NCBI GenBank assembly: GCA_903847975.1
Contig: CAINFC010000252.1
Coordinates: 1 to 64,000, forward strand
DNA length: 64,000 nt
DNA from: an uncultured Acidobacteriota bacterium
Lineage (GTDB): Bacteria > Acidobacteriota > UBA6911 > CAINFC01
Reading direction: 5' to 3'
A model generated the notes under the pieces. That model made no database searches. It was not told where the DNA came from and saw only the letters and a list, made by a program, of their open reading frames with translations. This document shows positions 26,687 to 36,800 of this stretch, in pieces. The first letter of the stretch is position 1, and the number at the start of each line of letters is the position of its first letter. A program made the position numbers and the translations under genes.

Positions 26687-28033
26687 ATGAAGTTGCTCCA
26701 TACAGAGATTCGAGTGATTGGCGGCGGGCTGGCGGGATGCGAAGCAGCCTGGCAGATTGCCCGCCGGGGACTGCCGGTAAGACTTTTCGAGATGCGTCCG
26801 GAGAAGACCACGCCGGCCCACCAGTCCGAAGATCTGGCCGAGCTGGTTTGCAGCAACTCTCTGAAATCCATGTCGCCGGACTCCGCCACCTTCCTGCTGC
26901 AGGAGGAGCTGCGCCGCCTGCAGTCCCTGCTCATCCGGGTGGCGGACGAGACCAGGGTGCCCGCCGGACAGGCGCTGGCCGTGGATCGGGTTCTCTTCCG
27001 GCGCCGTGTCACCGAGATCCTATCCGCAGCCCCGGGCATCGAGCTTCGGCGGGAGGAGGTCACTTCGCTGGCCGGCCCGGGCATCGTCCTGGTGGCCAGC
27101 GGCCCGCTGACCTCCGACCGTCTCTCGCGATCCCTGCTTGAGTGGGCGGGCCAGGATCACCTATATTTTTATGACGCCATCAGCCCGATCGTCGAGGTCG
27201 ACAGCCTTGACTTCCGCATCGTCTTTGCCGCCTCCCGCTATGACAAAGGGGAAGGAGACTACCTGAACTGCCCAATGGACCGCGAAGAGTTCGAACGGTT
27301 TTTTGAAGCGCTGATTTCCGCGGAGCCCGTCCCGCTCCGCGATTTCGAAGCGCCCCGGTTCTTCGAAGCGTGCCTCCCTTTGGAGGAGCTGGCCCGCCGC
27401 GGCAAGGAAACCCTGCTGTTCGGGCCCCTGAAACCGGTGGGCCTGACCGATCCCCGCACCGGCCGGCGGCCGCATGCCGTCCTGCAGCTGCGCCGTGAAA
27501 ACCTGCAGAGCGATGCCTTCAACCTGGTCGGTTGCCAGAACCATATGAAATTCGGCGACCAGCAGAGAATCTTCCGGCTCATTCCGGGTATGGAAAACGC
27601 ACGGTTCCTGCGCTTTGGTCAAATCCACCGCAACACCTTTATCGATGCCCCCCGGCTGCTTCAGCCCACCCTGCAGAGCCGGAAGGAAGAAAGGGTTTTT
27701 TTTGCCGGGCAGATCAGCGGCGTGGAAGGGTACCTGGAATCGATTGCCACGGGCCTGATGGCCGGCGTGCATGCCGCCTGCCTGGCATCGGAAGGAACGC
27801 CGGCCTCCTTTCCCGAAACGACGGCCTGCGGAAGCCTGTGCCGGTACCTCTCGTCGGCTGAGGTCCGCCCCTATCAGCCGGCCAACATGACCTTTGGACT
27901 GCTGCCGCCACCGGCGGAACAGGGCAGGCAACGCATCCGCGACAAGAAAGAGCGCCGGCGCCGGCAGGTGCAGGACGCACTGCTTTGCCTGAACTCCTTT
28001 ATCCGGGATTATCCCCCGCTTCGGACCGGCTAA
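26687..28033 (+). CDS. trmFO: Folate/FAD-dependent tRNA (uracil-54-C5)-methyltransferase
   Basis: The 448-residue flavoprotein forms ribothymidine at position 54 of tRNA using methylenetetrahydrofolate. The FAD site is VIGGGLAGCEAA (10-21). C55 in VCSNSLKS corresponds to a conserved catalytic cysteine, and the GENAEF-like region reads IPGMENARFLRFGQIHRNTF. The true ATG at 26687 has an excellent AGGAGGAGGG Shine-Dalgarno sequence. The open frame runs far upstream, antisense to dxr, but that part is not coding. The stop is 40 bp from a convergent histidine kinase gene. TrmFO instead of SAM-dependent TrmA is typical of several non-proteobacterial phyla. Confidence 0.95.
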   Translation: MKLLHTEIRVIGGGLAGCEAAWQIARRGLPVRLFEMRPEKTTPAHQSEDLAELVCSNSLKSMSPDSATFLLQEELRRLQSLLIRVADETRVPAGQALAVDRVLFRRRVTEILSAAPGIELRREEVTSLAGPGIVLVASGPLTSDRLSRSLLEWAGQDHLYFYDAISPIVEVDSLDFRIVFAASRYDKGEGDYLNCPMDREEFERFFEALISAEPVPLRDFEAPRFFEACLPLEELARRGKETLLFGPLKPVGLTDPRTGRRPHAVLQLRRENLQSDAFNLVGCQNHMKFGDQQRIFRLIPGMENARFLRFGQIHRNTFIDAPRLLQPTLQSRKEERVFFAGQISGVEGYLESIATGLMAGVHAACLASEGTPASFPETTACGSLCRYLSSAEVRPYQPANMTFGLLPPPAEQGRQRIRDKKERRRRQVQDALLCLNSFIRDYPPLRTG

Positions 28034-28073
28034 ACCGTCTGCCCGGGAGGGAGTCGCAAGCCGGGGCCCGCCC

Positions 28074-30770
28074 TTAGGGCCGCCCCAGGGCCTCGCGCAC
28101 CATGACGGCCAGATCCTTGACGGTAAAAGGCTTTTCGATAAAGAGCATGCCTTCCTGCAGGATTCCGCGATCCTCGATGGCATCTGCCGTATATCCCGAG
28201 GTAAAAAGGAACCGGAGGTTCGGGCTGAGCGCCAGGAGCTGCCTGGCCAGCTCAATGCCGTTCATTTCCGGCATGATGATATCCGTCAGCGCCAGGTGAA
28301 TTTCGTCGGTCTTCTTCTGGACCAATTGGATAGCCGCTGCCGGCGAACCGCAGGCCAGAACCTTGTACCCCAGGCGCTCCAGCATTCCCTTGGTCATCTT
28401 GAGGAGAGACAGATCGTCTTCCACCAGAAGGACGGTTTCCGTGCCTAGCCGGGCTGGCTCCGGCGCGCTCTCCATTTGTCTGGACTCCGGCTTGCCCGGA
28501 TAGGCGGGCAATAAGATCTGGAAGGTGGTCCCCCGGCCCGGCTCGCTGCTCACCTGGAGGTGCCCGTTGTTCTGCTTGACGATGCCATAAACGGTCGCCA
28601 GCCCCAGGCCCGTGCCCTTGCCCAGAGCCTTGGTTGTAAAAAACGGCTCGAAGATCCTTTCCAGGACAGCCGCCTCCATGCCGCTCCCGTCGTCCCTGAC
28701 ATGCAACACCGCGTACTCACCGGGTGTAACATCCTTGTGCGTGCCGCCATAAGCCGGATCGATGGCCTGATATTGGGTCTCGATGGTCACCGTGCCGACC
28801 CCCCGAATGGCATCGCGGGCATTGATGCACAGGTTGGCCAGAATCTGGTCGATTTGCGAAGGATCCATCCGGATCGGTTTCAGACCCCGGCCCGGCAGCC
28901 AGACCAGTTCGATCTCTTCGCCGATCAGCCGCCGGAGCATCTTCAGCATGCCTTCCAGGGTCTCATTCAGGTCGAGCACCTTGGGCATGGCGGTCTGCTT
29001 GCGGGCGAAAGCCAGCAGCTGGCGGGTCAGATCCGCCGAATGCTGCGCCGTTTTTCGTATTTCCAACAGGTCGGCAAAAATCGACTGCTCCGGACCCACC
29101 TGGTCCAGTGCCATTTCGGCATGCCCGAGGATGACTCCCAGCATATTGTTGAAGTCGTGGGCCACACCTCCGGCCAGCCGTCCGATGGATTCCATCTTCT
29201 GGGCCTGAATCAGCTGGGATTGCAGCTTCTCCTGCTCCTCTTCGGCACGCTTTCGCCCGGTGATGTCGGTAATCTGCATGATGTAGCCCACCCGCCGGGA
29301 AACTTCGTCCGGAATAGGCGTAGTAATGACCGCCAGATGGCTTTTCCCTTTCCGGGTAGTAACATAGGGAGCCAGGGAAGCATCAAATTCGATTTCGTGC
29401 TCCACGATTTCCCCGCGGGCCAGACGTTCCCAGACTCCGGGCACCTGGTAATTGGGGTCCGTCCGCAGGCAGAACTTTCCCAGGTATTGCCGGACATCGA
29501 CCTGAAACATTTCCTCCACTTTCCGGTTGGCCCGGATCATCACCGCGTTTTTATCGTAGATCTCAATGCCGATGGGCGAATTCTCAAAAACCGTATCCAG
29601 CAGCTCCAGGGTTTCCTTGAGCGTTTCTTCGGCCTGCTTCTTTTCGGTAATATCCTGAATCAGCCCGTCATAGCTCAACAGGACGCCATTTTCATCGCGG
29701 TGGGGAACGCAGGTGTTTCGGACCGAGCGGATGGACCCGATGCGGTGCCGGATTCGATGCTCAATCGGCGGCGGATCCTCATTGGCTAAAATCCGGGCGG
29801 CCTGTTCTTCCACCTTCCTCCGGTCCTCCGGGACCACCATGTGCAGCCACAGGTAAGGGTCCAGGGTAAAATCGAGCTCCCGGTATCCGGTCACCGCCCA
29901 GCAGCCCGGCCCGTGGCTGGTTTCCGCGGCATGCCCGTTTTTCACCTTCACCGTGTAAACGTAATCCGTGATGGCTTCGGTAATGCGCCGGTAGTGCTCC
30001 TGGCTCTCGTGCAGCTCCTGCTCGGTGCTCTTCTGCTTGGAAATATCCATGCAGATGCCGATCATTCTCACCGGATTGGCACCCTCGTAAATTGTCTTGC
30101 CCGTGGCCAGAATCCAGCGGATCCTCCCGTCGGGGAGCAGGATGCGATACTCGTTGATCAATTCCTTGCGCTCGGCCATCGCCTCTTGAATGTTCCGCCT
30201 GGCCGTTTCCCGGTCTTCCGGGTGGACCGCCTTTTCCCAGGCCTCAAAGCTGGGGACGGTCTCGGGGCCCATTCCGAAGAGCTTCAGGAATTCCGGAGAC
30301 CAGTGGAACAGGTTTTGGACGATATCCCAGTCCCAGGCTCCGGCGCTGCCGGCCTCCAAGGCCATTCCCAGACTTTCATTTTTTCTCTGGTTTTCCTGGC
30401 TGGACTGGTTCCGTCGAAACGCCATGCGGATCAAAGCCACTATCAAGGCCGGATCCGAATTCCGGTCCACGATTCCATAACAGGAGGAGTCCTCCATGGC
30501 GGAAATACAATCTGCGGTTTGAAGGGAATAGAGAAAAACCACGGGTATTTCGGCCCGCTTCCGGACCTCCTGGGCCAGCCAGGCCCCATCCTTCCCGTTC
30601 CCGAAATGGAGATCGACGACCACCAGGTCAACCTGGTTCAGCCTGCCGCTGATCAGGGCCAGAGCCTCTTCCCGGCAGCGGGCCGCCAGGACGGCATACC
30701 CCTCCTGGCGAAGTGCCCCGCAAAGAAGCGTCACCTCATCTTCTACCAGCAGAATCGTTTTGGCCGACAT
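28074..30770 (-). CDS. Hybrid sensor histidine kinase (REC-PAS-PAS-PAS-HK-REC)
   Basis: The 898-residue soluble kinase (ATG at 30770, chosen because [12 protein letters not shown] is a standard receiver start) contains an N-terminal receiver (4-120, phospho-acceptor in VVDLHFG). Three PAS domains follow (about 150-515). A HisKA domain has the H-box [11 protein letters not shown], followed by a HATPase_c domain (DNGSGM-like [19 protein letters not shown]). The C-terminal receiver has [11 protein letters not shown] and the KPF motif. No membrane segment is visible, so it senses cytoplasmic cues, perhaps redox or light through PAS. It is divergent from the CheR gene by 191 bp. No separate output regulator is adjacent. 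Confidence 0.88.
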   Translation of the reverse strand: MSAKTILLVEDEVTLLCGALRQEGYAVLAARCREEALALISGRLNQVDLVVVDLHFGNGKDGAWLAQEVRKRAEIPVVFLYSLQTADCISAMEDSSCYGIVDRNSDPALIVALIRMAFRRNQSSQENQRKNESLGMALEAGSAGAWDWDIVQNLFHWSPEFLKLFGMGPETVPSFEAWEKAVHPEDRETARRNIQEAMAERKELINEYRILLPDGRIRWILATGKTIYEGANPVRMIGICMDISKQKSTEQELHESQEHYRRITEAITDYVYTVKVKNGHAAETSHGPGCWAVTGYRELDFTLDPYLWLHMVVPEDRRKVEEQAARILANEDPPPIEHRIRHRIGSIRSVRNTCVPHRDENGVLLSYDGLIQDITEKKQAEETLKETLELLDTVFENSPIGIEIYDKNAVMIRANRKVEEMFQVDVRQYLGKFCLRTDPNYQVPGVWERLARGEIVEHEIEFDASLAPYVTTRKGKSHLAVITTPIPDEVSRRVGYIMQITDITGRKRAEEEQEKLQSQLIQAQKMESIGRLAGGVAHDFNNMLGVILGHAEMALDQVGPEQSIFADLLEIRKTAQHSADLTRQLLAFARKQTAMPKVLDLNETLEGMLKMLRRLIGEEIELVWLPGRGLKPIRMDPSQIDQILANLCINARDAIRGVGTVTIETQYQAIDPAYGGTHKDVTPGEYAVLHVRDDGSGMEAAVLERIFEPFFTTKALGKGTGLGLATVYGIVKQNNGHLQVSSEPGRGTTFQILLPAYPGKPESRQMESAPEPARLGTETVLLVEDDLSLLKMTKGMLERLGYKVLACGSPAAAIQLVQKKTDEIHLALTDIIMPEMNGIELARQLLALSPNLRFLFTSGYTADAIEDRGILQEGMLFIEKPFTVKDLAVMVREALGRP

Positions 30771-30961
30771 GTGGTTCCAACGGTATATCTTACCGGACTG
30801 TGGCTGGATTTGATATCCTTTCGGCCGGTGGAGAATTATACCTTGATTGGGAGGCCGTCTTTTGTGGTAATCTTTAAAAAAACATAGAGAGGACCTGCCG
30901 AATCGAAGACGGGCTCGGTCGTTACTCCTTGTTGCCGGGCGTTTTTCGGTTTTCATCACCT

Positions 30962-31816
30962 ATGAACTGGACCGAACAGGATCTGCAAGAAGTTGAAATG
31001 AAGCTCCTGCTGGAAGGGATTTTCCGGGTTTATGGCTGCGACTTTCGGGACTATTCTGAAGCATCCCTGCGGCGGCGGCTTCGTCTGTGGCTGGCCGGAT
31101 CCGGCTTCCATTCCTTTTCTGCAGCGCTCGGCCCGCTGATTCGGGATTCCGGCCTGTTCACGAAGTTCCTCCAGCAGATTACAGTGCATGTCTCGGAGAT
31201 GTTCCGGGATCCCGCTTTCTTTCGGACCCTGCGCCGCGCTGTGATCCCCCATCTGAAAACCTTGCCCGTCATCAGAATCTGGCATGCCGGGTGCGCCACC
31301 GGGCAGGAAGCCTATTCCATGGCTATTTTGCTGCAGGAGGAAGAATTGCATGACCGCTGCCGGATCTATGCCACGGACATCAGTCCGGAGCAGCTCCGAA
31401 TGGCCCAGGAGGGGGCTTATCCGCTGAAGGAAATGAAGACCTTCGCTTCGAACTACCAGAAAAGCGGGGGGAAGGCCGCCTTTTCCGATTATTACACCGT
31501 CCGGAACGACTGCGCCCTGCTGATGCCATCTCTGAAAAAGAATATTATTTTTTCCCCACACGACCTGGTCACCGACCCCGCATTCAGGGAAATGCACCTG
31601 ATCCTCTGCCGCAATGTCCTGATTTACTTCCAGGCGGCCTTGAAAAGGCGGGTGCTGGATCTTTTCCATTCCTGCCTGGCTCACCGCGGAATCCTGTGCC
31701 TCGGTCTAAAGGAGAATCTGATCGGACAGGAAATGGCCGCAAAGTATGACGAACTGGTTCCGCGGATGCGAATTTTCAGGAAGCGGGATGATGCAGACCG
31801 AACCCAAACCCGATAA
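30962..31816 (+). CDS. CheR-type chemoreceptor methyltransferase
   Basis: The 284-residue protein has an N-terminal helical CheR domain (about 1-75). The SAM-binding domain shows HAGCATGQEAYSMAI, YATDIS and the CheR hallmark LILCRNVLIYF. CheR transfers methyl groups from SAM to glutamates of chemoreceptors, but family members without adjacent cheB or mcp genes often act in other signalling systems. The ATG at 30962 was preferred to a TTG 33 nt upstream; the Shine-Dalgarno sequence is poor. It is followed 77 bp later by a receiver-kinase gene, so both likely form one transcript. Confidence 0.86.
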   Translation: MNWTEQDLQEVEMKLLLEGIFRVYGCDFRDYSEASLRRRLRLWLAGSGFHSFSAALGPLIRDSGLFTKFLQQITVHVSEMFRDPAFFRTLRRAVIPHLKTLPVIRIWHAGCATGQEAYSMAILLQEEELHDRCRIYATDISPEQLRMAQEGAYPLKEMKTFASNYQKSGGKAAFSDYYTVRNDCALLMPSLKKNIIFSPHDLVTDPAFREMHLILCRNVLIYFQAALKRRVLDLFHSCLAHRGILCLGLKENLIGQEMAAKYDELVPRMRIFRKRDDADRTQTR

Positions 31817-31893
31817 GGCAGCCGCACTCGGATCCTGCGCCAGAGAAGGCAGGAGGCCCGGGTTCCTGCTCCGAGCTTATCCGGAGAATCTTA

Positions 31894-33540
31894 ATGTCCG
31901 AAGATGAAAAAATCCCTGTCCTGCTTGTCGATGACACCAAAGAAAACCTGGTCCTCCTGGAAGCGCTGCTCGAGAATCTGAACCTGGAGCTCGTCAAGGC
32001 ACTCTCCGGCAACGATGCCGTTCGGCTGACTCTGAAAAGGGAGTTTGCCCTGGTTCTGCTCGACGTCCATATGCCTCACATGGACGGTTTCGAGACGGCG
32101 GAGCTGATACGATCCAACCCCCGCACCAGCAACCTCCCTATCGTCTTCATCACCGCTTACAGCCTGGACCTCCAGCACCAGTTCCGAGGCTATAGCGCCG
32201 GGGCCGTCGACTTTCTTTCCAAGCCGATCGAACCCCTGGTCCTGCAAAACAAGGTCAAGGTCTTTTGCGAAATCTACCGCCAGCACCGCCGGATCGAACA
32301 GAGCGAACAGATTCTGGCCAGACAGGTGGAAGAGCGGACGGCGCTGCTCGACGAAACCGTCGGCCGGCTGCTGTTCGAGCTGAAGGAGCGCAACCGGGAT
32401 AAGGAGGCAATTCAGCAGAGCCACGAGCTGTTGCGAAAACTGTCCAACCAGCTACCGGGAATGATGTACCAGTTCGAGATGCGCCCGGACGGCTCCTTCT
32501 GTGTACCTTATGCCAGCGAAGCCATCCGCAATATCCTGGGATGCACTCCGGAAGAGGTGCGTGAGGATTTCGGGCCGATCGCCCGAGTGATCCTGCCTGA
32601 GGACCTGCCCCGGATTCAGGCAGCCATTGCGGATTCGGCCGCAAACCTGGCGCCATTCAAGTGCGAATACCGCGTACAGCTGCCCGGACAGCCGGTACGC
32701 TGGATCTGGACCAACTCCGTACCCGAAGCCCATGCGGACGGAAGAATTACCTGGAGCGGATTTAATGCCGACATCACCGAACGTAAGCGGGCGGAGGAAG
32801 AGAGGGAAAAGCTGCAGGCCCAGCTTTTCCAGGCCCAGAAGCTTGAGTCCATCGGCATTTTGGCCGGAGGCATCGCCCATGATTTCAACAATCTGCTGGC
32901 CCTTATCCTGGGCAACATTTCCCAGGCCCAGGCTCTCGAGCCGGAGGAAGCCGCTGAAAGAGACCTTATTCTGGAAGAGGCCATGGATGCCTGCCGCCGG
33001 GCTTCCGATCTGAGCAACCGCCTTTTGACTTTTTCCAAAGGCGGCAGCCCTCGACGAGCAGTCCTGGCCCTCCGGCCGGTCATCGAGGAGTCGGTCCGCA
33101 TGGCGCTCAGCGGATCGAAGGTAACGCCTCATTTCGATTTTCCCGAAGGCCTTCCTCCGGTGCTGGCGCACGAAAGCCAGCTGGTTCAGCTTTTCCGCAA
33201 TCTGGCATACAACGCGCGCGAAGCGATGCCGCTCGGAGGAAAGCTGGAAGTAATCTCCGACCTGGTCCCGGTTCCCGAAGGAGCCATTGCCGACCTGTGT
33301 GCCGGCACCTACCACCGGATCACCTTTCGCGACGAAGGAGCAGGGATACCGGACGAAATTGCGGGCCGCATTTTTGATCCCTATTTTTCCACCAAGGAAA
33401 TGGGCAGCCAGAAAGGGCAGGGACTCGGACTGCCGATCGGTTTTTCCATCGCCCGGAAGCACGGCGGGACCCTGCAGCTGGATTCCGCCCCCGGATGGGG
33501 CGCCGTGTTTGTCGTTTATCTTCCCGCCATGCCGCAGTAA
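31894..33540 (+). CDS. Receiver-PAS-histidine kinase
   Basis: The 548-residue protein starts with a full receiver domain (about 8-125; LLVDDTKENLVL, D in LLDVHMPHMDG, KPIEP). A coiled linker and one PAS domain follow (about 180-300). The HisKA H-box is GGIAHDFNNLL and the HATPase_c region includes DEGAGIP and GQGLGLPIGFS. Transcription follows cheR; the ATG has GGAG 8 nt upstream. It ends in VVYLPAMPQ with no C-terminal receiver, but recognisable receiver-like sequence lies just downstream in another frame (33564-33683), so this may be a recently truncated hybrid kinase. Confidence 0.88.
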   Translation: MSEDEKIPVLLVDDTKENLVLLEALLENLNLELVKALSGNDAVRLTLKREFALVLLDVHMPHMDGFETAELIRSNPRTSNLPIVFITAYSLDLQHQFRGYSAGAVDFLSKPIEPLVLQNKVKVFCEIYRQHRRIEQSEQILARQVEERTALLDETVGRLLFELKERNRDKEAIQQSHELLRKLSNQLPGMMYQFEMRPDGSFCVPYASEAIRNILGCTPEEVREDFGPIARVILPEDLPRIQAAIADSAANLAPFKCEYRVQLPGQPVRWIWTNSVPEAHADGRITWSGFNADITERKRAEEEREKLQAQLFQAQKLESIGILAGGIAHDFNNLLALILGNISQAQALEPEEAAERDLILEEAMDACRRASDLSNRLLTFSKGGSPRRAVLALRPVIEESVRMALSGSKVTPHFDFPEGLPPVLAHESQLVQLFRNLAYNAREAMPLGGKLEVISDLVPVPEGAIADLCAGTYHRITFRDEGAGIPDEIAGRIFDPYFSTKEMGSQKGQGLGLPIGFSIARKHGGTLQLDSAPGWGAVFVVYLPAMPQ

Positions 33541-33563
33541 TCGGGTTTACGGCCAAGCCGCCC

Positions 33564-33683
33564 TGCCCGGGTGGCCTCGGCGGCCTGGAGGCGCTGAAAC
33601 AGCTCCGGGCTCTCCGCTCCACCGTCCGGGAGCTTGTTTCCAACGGTTACGCGGAGGATCCCATTCTGCAAAGGCTTCGGAAC
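33564..33683 (+). pseudogene. Remnant of a C-terminal receiver domain
   Basis: In a frame different from the upstream kinase, the translation PGGLGGLEALKQLRAL followed by SNGYAEDPILQRL closely resembles the second half of the receiver domains that follow such HATPase domains (the usual form is PGGMGGxEAxxxL...SSGYSxDP). The first half with the phospho-acceptor aspartate is missing, and so is the terminal KPF segment. The frame has no start codon context. It looks like a decayed piece of the kinase's former C-terminus. Confidence 0.5.
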
Positions 33684-33813
33684 GCATCAATAAAAGCGGG
33701 GGGGATTGACTCAATATACCTCAATGTGGTATTTGTGTTCTTATCAATCTCCGCCAGGACCGTTCCGGGGCGAGGGACCCCGACGGCCTGCCGCGTAGGA
33801 GAAAGGGGTCATC

Positions 33814-36800
33814 ATGATGAGGGTTATCGCACGCTACGAACCATGGTTTCCTGGATCAAGAGTCCTTCCGGTTCTGGGCTTCCTGGTTTTCTTTTGCTTC
33901 CCGGCCAAGGCAGCGCAAAAAGCAGTCAACGATGCGCCGGCTCCCGTAGTCCTTCAGCCGGTCGACGACTGGGCGGTCGGCAGCGGCCTGGTTTACTGGG
34001 GAAAGGATTGTTTTGCGGAGGAGTTTTCCCGGTCGGGGTATTTGAAGCGTTTGCCTCTGGGCGGGACCATCGAACGGATCCTGGAAACGACCGATGGAGC
34101 TCACTGCGACATGCCTTTCGGCATGAGTGCGCAGGACGATGGACTGTATTACGCGGATCTCTCCGAAGGGCGCATCGAGCGAACCCCCCTGGCGGAGCCG
34201 TACCTGGGCCTGGCGGTCGCCACGCTGGCCGCCGCCGACCTTCCCTTCTATTCCGCCCAGCTGGAAGTTACCGCCACACACGTTTACTGGCCGACTTCCG
34301 GCAGCGGCAAAATCCTGCGCGTTTCGCGAAACGGGGGCACGGTGGAAACGGTCGTCGGCAGCCTTACCAACCCGTTGGATATCCTGGTGGTCGGCGGAAC
34401 GGTTTACTGGACGGAAGCCGGCGGGCTGTGGGAAATCGGCAACTGCACTACGATTCCCTGCACCGGCAGCAAGCGGCAGATCGCCTCCTTTTCGGCCAAT
34501 ACAACCGGCAAAAGCATTTTTTATCGGACCCGCTCAGCCCTCAACTACAGCCTGTACTGGGTGCAGCGCACGGTCAATGCCGGCACGCCTGTTTCCGCAA
34601 TCCTCTCCATCGGCTGCTCTACCATCTCCCCCTGCGGCGGACTCGGCTCCGCTCCTTCGACCGTCTACACGGCCGGAAGCGACTGGGAAATCGGGGCACT
34701 GACCAGCGACGGCACCTATCTGTTCTGGACGGAATCGTATAACAAAGCCGGCATTCTGGACGGAAAAGTGAAGAGAAGACCCCTCAGCACCGCCTCTCCG
34801 GAAGATATTGCCGTTTCCCAGACCTACATCGATGTGCGCAAGACCTTTCTGGTCAGGGGCCATCTCTTCTTTGCCAGGCTGGCCGGCGCGGGTTCGGCCT
34901 CCGGTATCTTTACGCTTCCGGTAACCGCCGCCGCCATCCAGCGAGACCTGGCGGCGGACGCCATGGAGGTTACCCAGGCCATTCAGAATCTGGCCAACAG
35001 CGCACCCCTGGTGGCCGGCAAACGGACCTATGTCCGCGGCTACGGGAAGCAGCTGAGCGGCCCCCGGACGATCACCGTGGAGGCACGGCTGGCCGGCAGG
35101 CGCAACGGCAGCGGCCTGCCGGGAACGCCACTGAACCCCCTCAATGGAACTCTGGCCCTGACGGCGGGCGGCACCTACGACCGCGCCCGGCTGAACGACG
35201 GCTGGTACTTCCTGCTGCCCGAAAGCTGGACGACAGGCAGCGTGGAATTCGAGCTCCTGCTGGATCCCGACCAGAATCATACCGACTCCAATCTTCTCAA
35301 CAACAGCCTGAAAAAAATCCTAACCTTTCAGCCCCAGCCCCCGGTCTGCGTCATGACCGCCCCGGTCCGCACCCACAGCCCGCTGCCGTCCACCCGCGAT
35401 CCCAATTTCGCCGCGATGGTGGACCAGTTCAAGAGACGCTGGCCCGTACCCGACGCCTGGATCTTCCGGAACACCTCTCCGGTGGAGGAGCTGCAGGTTT
35501 GCACCTGGTACGGTATTCCTCACCCCTGCTTCGGGCCGTACGAGCTGGAAGAGGGCTGGGGCCTTCTGAACGGGATTCCCGACCGCGACAAGGTGATCAT
35601 CTCTCTATGGACCCGCGCCTTGCTCTCCTTTAATCCGGACGCCTGCGATAATATCAGCGCCCCCGTGCATTATATGGGCATGGTTCACCCCGCGGCCAAT
35701 AACGGCGGGGCCAGCGGATATGCCAGCCTGATCAGCACCAACAGCTGGGTACAGCTGCCGGCCCACACCCCCAATCCGGCTTTGCCGGACTGGAGTTCCC
35801 TGTTCGAAGGCAGCGTCATGGCGCAGGAGCTGGCCCACAACTACGGCCGCCAGCACATCGACTGCGGCAATCCCGGCGACGTCGATACGTCCTACCCCTA
35901 CCCTCCCTGCCAGATCGCCAGCACCGGCCCCGAAAGCTACTACGGTTTTGATACCACCACCCTGAAACCGATCCGGCCGGACGCCACCGCCGACTTCATG
36001 AGCTACTCGCAGCCCAGCTGGGTGAGCGATTACACCTGGCGCGCCCTGGTTAACAGCTTCGCGCGAACCCGTTCGCCGAATTCGGGATCTGCCGCACCGC
36101 ACGGGTCTCTGGCCGGCGACAGCGTGTTCGCCACCGGGGTGGTGGATACCGCCTCCGCCCGGGGCGAAATCACCACGGTGCTGACCCTGCCCGGCTCTTC
36201 CCTTCCGCCAGCCCTGCGCCTGTCCCGAACGACCGCAACAAGCCTTGCCGAACATAGCAGCACCCCGGCAGCCAGCTACTCCCTGCGCCTTCTGAACTCC
36301 TCCGGGGCCACCCTGCTTACCCAACCCCTGACCTTAAGCCATCTGGACGACCATAGCGGAGACAGCGACAACGCCCTTTTCAGCACTGTGTTTTCCCCGC
36401 CCGCCGGCACGGTTGCCACCATTCAGCTTCTGGCCGATTCCACGATCCTGGATTCCCTGACGCCCGGCAATCACATACCGGCGGTGGCCGTGCAGCAGCC
36501 CGCCGGCGGAACCCTGGTGGACGCCTCCATGGGGATCGCCTGGACCGCCTCGGATGCGGATCCCGCCGACACTCTGCTCTTCACCCTGCAATACAGCTAT
36601 AACAGCGGCGCCAGCTGGCAGACCCTGGTTACCGGCTTCCCCGGTAACCCTTCGGGAAGCTACTCGCTGACCCTGAGCGACCTGGGGAGCCTGCACGGAA
36701 GCTCCGCCAATACCGCCCTGCTCCGCATTCTGGCCAGCGATGGCTACCATACGGGCATCGCCCTCTCTCTGCCCTTTACCGTGAAGAACCGCGCTCCCGA

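Noticed and set aside
30771-30959. N-terminal extension of the hybrid kinase to a GTG at 30959
   Set aside because: The added 63 residues are basic and of low similarity to any receiver; the receiver starts at the ATG at 30770, though the Shine-Dalgarno sequence there is weak.
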